Part shown: piece after piece, positions 59,628-64,000 of the stretch
Layout: every line of letters starts with the position of its first letter
How positions within the stretch are numbered: the first letter of the stretch is position 1
From: Carya illinoinensis
Lineage: Eukaryota > Streptophyta > Magnoliopsida > Fagales > Juglandaceae
Direction: 5' to 3'
Assembly: GCF_018687715.1 (NCBI RefSeq)
Contig: NC_056767.1
Location: 4,346,001 to 4,410,000 of the forward strand
Length of the DNA: 64,000 bases
Made by a program: the position numbers and the translations under genes
Notes under the pieces: generated by a model
Database searches by the model: none
What the model saw: the letters and a program-made list of their open reading frames with translations, nothing else
Told to the model about the DNA's origin: nothing

Positions 59628-61245
59628 ATGGCTAATATTGCAGTTTCATTTGATGAAAGTCAATCTAGTAGTCGGCCTCCACTCTTTTGTGGAGATAATT
59701 ACTCATTTTGAAAAATTAGAATGAAAATATTCCTTCAGACTCAAGGTCGAAAAATCTGGAAATGCATTGTAAATGGACCTTATATTCCAACAAAAGTGGT
59801 TGATGGAGTAAATGTTAAAAATGAAGAAGAAGATTTTGGTTTGATCGTGAAGATGATAGATTTTATATTTTGAATTTAACTGCTATGAATTTATTATATA
59901 ATATTCTTAATGAAAATGGGTTTAATAGAATAATGACTTGCGCTACGGTAAAACAAATTTGGGATAACTTAGAAGTTACTTATGAAGGAATTTCGCAAGT
60001 CAAGGAATCAAAAAGTTATATTCTTACTTATAAATATAAAATGTTTAAGATGAATAATGATGAATCTATTTCTAGTATGCACATTCGTTTTACTAACATC
60101 ATAAACAGCTTGACAGCTCTTAGCAAAGTTTATTCCAAGGTGGAGATAGTAAGAAATTTTTTTAACTCTCTATCAAAACGTTGGAAATAAAAAATGACAA
60201 TGATTTTTGAAGTTAGAGACCTCAAGAAGCTCGAAGTGAATGAACTCATTGGATCACTTATCACCCATAAGTACACATTAAAAAGAGAAGAAGAAAAAGG
60301 AAAGCCAAAAAAAAGCTTGACACTTAAAGCTGTTCTTTATGAAAGTGAAATTGATGAAGATGAGGAAAATGATGACAAAGATGAAGAAGTTGCGATGATA
60401 ACAAGAAGAATTTAGAGGTTCTTAAAGAAAATAAAACTCATATGAAGAAATTCTTCAAAAAGTTTTCTAAAAACGATTTAGGTAAAAATGACACTTTAAT
60501 TTGTTATAAATATAATATTGTCCTCTGTTAAATAAAGATCGAAACAAGGGTAAGAAAGTAATGAAAACTACATGAGATGATGATTCAAGTAGTTCAGATA
60601 GTGAATCAAGCAATAAAGAATCAGTAACGATTTGTCTTATAGCTAAAAATAACATTGAGGTAACAAATCTTGATAATATTGAAGATTCTTCATATGAAGA
60701 ATTGTAAAATATTTCAGAAGAGGTATATGAGGAATTTGAAAAATTGGATATCAAATATACTGTTTTGAAAAAGAAAAATTCTTCTTTAACAAACAAAATT
60801 AGCTTTTTTAAGAAAAGAAAATATTGTTTTGAAAGATAAAAATTTTGAATTGAAGAAGAAGAAAACTGATTTAGAAAATATTATTGAAAACTTTACGAAT
60901 GGAAAAATAAATTTTGAAAAACTTCTTGATAGTCAAAGATGTGTTTTTGACAAGGCAAGCTTGTGATATATGCCAAGACAAAACTTTAAACCTTATAAAA
61001 ACTTCTTTGATAATCATTCTACATCAAAATCCAGTACTCAAAATTTTTTTCATAAAAATAATTTTGTCAAAGAAAGATACTATTATAATCACTCAAATTC
61101 TTCATATATGTCACATGCTATTTGTAATTTTTATAATAGAAATGGTCATAATTATCATGCTTGTCATATTAGAAGAAAGCATACAATGACTATTAGGGCC
61201 ATATGGGTACCTAAAAATTTTGTTTCTTCTAATACTAATAAATAA
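59628..61245 (+). pseudogene. Copia gag region, broken
   Basis: Starts at ATG 59628 (MANIAVSFDESQSSSRPPLF). A TGA near 59708 stands where Copia gags have Trp, and a frameshift follows near 59835. The UBN2-like segment 59870-60190 (LNLTAMNLLYNILNENGF...) continues after a single TAA at 60188 into 60194-60415. Further stops follow in a K/E-rich coiled-coil part. A weak zinc-knuckle trace CNFYNRNGHNYHAC lies at about 61120-61160, in a frame ending at 61245. Confidence 0.8.
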
Positions 61246-61299
61246 AGGACCCAAAGAACTTGGTACCAAGATAAATTATTTTAATTGTTTTTATAGGTA

Positions 61300-62660
61300 T
61301 GCATGAAGTCCTCCACAAGTAAAAATAAATGATTTTTAAATAGTGGATATTCAAGACACGTGACGGGAGATAAGACAAAGTTATTTTATCTTAGATTTAA
61401 AGAAGAAAGACACGTGACATTTGGAGACAACTCGAAATGAAAGATTATGGGAATATATAAAATTGGTAATGAATCTTCTCTCATAATTGAAAGTGTTCTA
61501 CTTGATGAAAGTTTAAAACATAATTTTTTGAGTATAAGTCAATTATGTGATAAATGATTTACAGTTACTTTCAAAATGGATAAGTGCATTATTTTAAATG
61601 ATCATAATTGTAATATTTGTTTTATTACTTTTAGAAGCAACAATGTTTATACAATCAATTTTGAAGAAATTACCTCACAAGATGCTATTTGTTTTTCAGT
61701 TCAAAATGAAACTAGTTGGATATGGCATAAAAGACTAGGTCATGTTAACATGGAACTTATTTCCAAACTTTCAAAAAATAATCTTGTGAGAGGTTTATCA
61801 AAGATAAATTTTCTTAAAGACAAAATTTGTGATGCATGCCAATTTGGTAAACAAACAAAAATTTCTTTTAAAACCAATAAACATATTTTCACTATTAGAC
61901 CACTGCAATTGATACACGTGGATATTTTTAGACCAAATAGAATTGTTAGTCTAGGAGGAAAATATTATGCATTTGTTATTGTTAATGATTTCTCTATATA
62001 TATACTTAGATCATCTTTCTTACTCATCAAGATGAGGCACCAAGTTATGCAAGAGAATTCAAAATGAAAAGGATTGTACTATTTGAAGTATCCGAAGTGA
62101 TAGGAGAAAAGAGTTTGTTAATAAAAATATTGAAACATTTTGTGATAAAAATGGTTTTGTGCATAATTTTTCTGCTCTTTGAATTCTTCAACAAAATGGG
62201 GTGGTAGAGAGGAAAAATAGATCTCTTCAAGAGATGACAAGAACAATAATCAATGAGAACAACTTGCCTAATTATTTTTGGACCGTAGCGGTAAGTACTG
62301 CATGTTATGTTATAAATAGAGTTATGTTAAGGTCTAAATTAGATTAAACCCCCTATGAGCTTTGGAATGAGAAAAAGCTCAACATTAGTTATTTTCATAT
62401 ATTTGAATGCAAATGTTTTATTTTAAATGACAAGGATAATTTAGGCAATTTTGATACAAAATCTGATGAATGTATCTTTTACGGGTATTCTACTAATAAT
62501 AAAGCTTATAGAGTATTCAATAAAAAGACTTTGACTGTACAAAAATCTATGCATATAATATTTGATGAATTTAATTCTCTACTTTCTAAGAAATCCATTG
62601 ATGAAGAAATTGGATGTATAAATAATACGGAAAGTCTCAATCTCAATAAATAGAACACAA
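61300..62660 (+). pseudogene. Copia protease and integrase region, broken
   Basis: The protease motif reads FLNSGYSRHVTG near 61335 where active enzymes have DSG: the catalytic Asp codon is AAT, and the Trp before it is TGA. The integrase HHCC finger is visible in 61576-62067 (WHKRLGHVNM...CDACQFGK). Core Asp residues occur in LIHVDIF and VIVNDFS, and the Glu in VVERKNRSLQEM near 62210. Several frames are needed to follow the domain, with stops near 61557, 62182 and 62344. Confidence 0.8.
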
Positions 62661-62699
62661 TAGAGGAAGTCCAACATGGAGACATCAGAAATGATCATC

Positions 62700-64000
62700 A
62701 AAATTTAATATAAGATGCAACTAAACAATGGAACAGATTTTTGGAGAACTTTTACGAGGAGTAAGCATTCGATCATCTCTTAAAAATATTTGCAATCATA
62801 CTGCTTTTATATCTCAGATTGAACCCAAAAATATTGATGAAGCACTTCTTAATGAATCTTGAAGTCTAACTATGCAAGAAGAGTTGAATCAATTTGAAAG
62901 AAATAATGTTTGGATACTTGTTTTTAGACCCAAATCATACAATTATTAAAACAAAATGAGCTTTTAGAAATAAGAAAGATGAGTCCGAAATTATTATTAG
63001 AAATAAGCCTTGACTTGTAGTCCAAGATTTTAATCAAGAATAATGAATTGATTATGATGAGACATATGCATTAGTCGCAAGATTAGAAGCTATTCGAATG
63101 CTACTTGCATATACTTGTTATAAAAATTTCAAACTTTTTCAAATGGATGTTAAAAATATTTTCTTAAATGGTTTTATAAATGAAGATGTCTATGTTGAGT
63201 AGCCTCCAGGTTTTGAAAATTATATTTTTCCAAATCATGTTTTCAAACTCACAAAAGCACTATATGAACTCAAACAAGCTCCTAGAGCTTGGCACGAGAG
63301 ACTTCAGTAGTTTCTTGATTGAAAAAAGTTTTTCAAAAAGAAAAATCGACACAACTCTTTTTATTAAATATGAAAATGATGATATTCTTTTGATTCAGAT
63401 TTAGATTGATGATATAATATTCAGTGATACTAATGAAAATATGTGCTAAGTTTTTGTTAAAACTATGCATGAATAATTTGAAATAAGCATGATGGGAGAA
63501 CTTACATTCTTTCTCGGATTGCAAATTAAGCAAGTAAAAAGTGGGACATTTATCAATCAATCAAAATATATTAAGGAATTATTGAAGAAGTTTGGGATGG
63601 AAGGTGCTAAGGAAATTGGAACACCATTGAACCCATCAACTAAACTTGATAAAGATGAAACCGGTAAGCTAACTTACTCGAAGGTATATCGAGGTATGAT
63701 TGGTAGTTTATTATATTTGACAGCCAGTATACCAGATATTATGTTTAGTGTGTGCTTATGTGCACGCTTTCAATTATCTCCAAAAGAATCTAATTTAATT
63801 GCCGTTAAGCGCATTCTTAGATATCTTAGTGGTACAATTAATTTAGGGTTATGGTATCCTAAACATACATCTTTCGATCTAATCAGTTACATAGATGCTG
63901 ATTATGCTGGTTGTAAAATAGATCGAAAAAGCAATAATGGAGCATGCCATTTTTTAGGCCATGTATTAGTTTCCTAGTTTAGTAAAAAATAAAATTTTGT
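62700..64000 (+). pseudogene. Copia reverse transcriptase and RNase H region, broken and cut by the window edge
   Basis: RT traces: EELNQFERNNVWILV (about 62880), NFKLFQMDVKNIFLNG (about 63130), PPGFENY (about 63205), [15 protein letters not shown] (about 63265) and a decayed catalytic box I-DDIIFSDT near 63400, where the Copia YVDD box is expected. The longest clean stretch is 63489-63977 (FFLGLQIKQVKSG...YIDADYAGCKIDRKS), which reaches the first RNase H block and stops at TAG. At least seven stop codons break this region. Confidence 0.8.

Larger units (their letters stand above)
58336..64000 (+). mobile_element. Degenerate Ty1/Copia retrotransposon (SIRE/Maximus-like), truncated by the window end
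   Basis: The probable 5' LTR is about 58336-59567 (TGTTAAAGTACTTG...CTAGACA, with promoter-like CCTATAAATAG at 58973-58983). It is followed by a primer-site-like TGATATCAGAGT at 59572-59583. Then come gag, protease, integrase, reverse transcriptase and the start of RNase H, in the Copia order (integrase before RT). The long gag with two weak zinc knuckles and a coiled-coil stretch suggests the SIRE/Maximus branch. Many stops and frameshifts are present. The 3' LTR lies outside the window, so the LTR limits are not confirmed. Confidence 0.85.

Noticed and set aside
1..64000. CRISPR arrays, operons, ribosome binding sites, tRNA or rRNA genes
   Set aside because: Not expected in plant nuclear DNA and none seen. 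The regular repeats present are transposon-internal arrays without the spacer pattern of CRISPR.

Overview
This is a 64 kb piece of a plant nuclear genome. It is AT-rich, has spliced GT-AG genes, and its proteins are closest to woody eudicots. One miniature-transposon family with a GTTTGGTTACG-type end recurs about ten times. I think of Fagales such as walnut or hickory, but that is an impression and not a demonstration. There are no CRISPR, operon or rRNA features and I saw no tRNA gene.

Five host genes look intact: a CC-type glutaredoxin (2201-2617, +), a plasma-membrane ADP/ATP carrier of the PM-ANT1 type (15245-18063, -, two exons), a CXE15-like carboxylesterase (21437-22459, -, one exon), the mitochondrial protease gene FTSH4 (24356-31457, +, seven exons, 716 aa) and a short LOB-domain transcription factor (38416-38811, +). 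One host gene is dead: an intronless sphingolipid delta-8 desaturase copy (33818-35148, +) with a nonsense codon and three frameshifts. These genes are not functionally clustered.

Most of the rest is transposons. (1) A complete 6.66 kb Mutator-like element (5666-12326) has recognisable terminal inverted repeats and an exact 9-bp target duplication. It carries a three-exon FAR1-type transposase gene with one in-frame TGA and, convergent to it, a two-exon gene for a GRF zinc-finger/coiled-coil/membrane protein. (2) A small TRIM retrotransposon with a perfect 5-bp target duplication lies in FTSH4 intron 3. (3) The 3' end of a LINE sits inside a tandem array of three units of about 500 bp (39595-41720). 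(4) A reverse-oriented LTR retrotransposon (45324-49894) has one full 3.39 kb LTR, a Met-tRNA primer site, a scrap of gag and only the last 263 bp of its other LTR, all flanked by a perfect CTAAC duplication. (5) A decayed SIRE-like Copia element starts near 58.3 kb and runs off the right edge.

Other structures stand out. An 89-bp inverted repeat with 87/89 matching bases (32820-33099) could fold as a long hairpin and carries a gene-like reading frame. A diverged segmental duplication (52567-53835 and 54717-56617) has a solo-LTR-like segment at its junction, and a hAT insertion and a MITE are present in only one copy. Seven palindromic repeats lie inside the long LTR.
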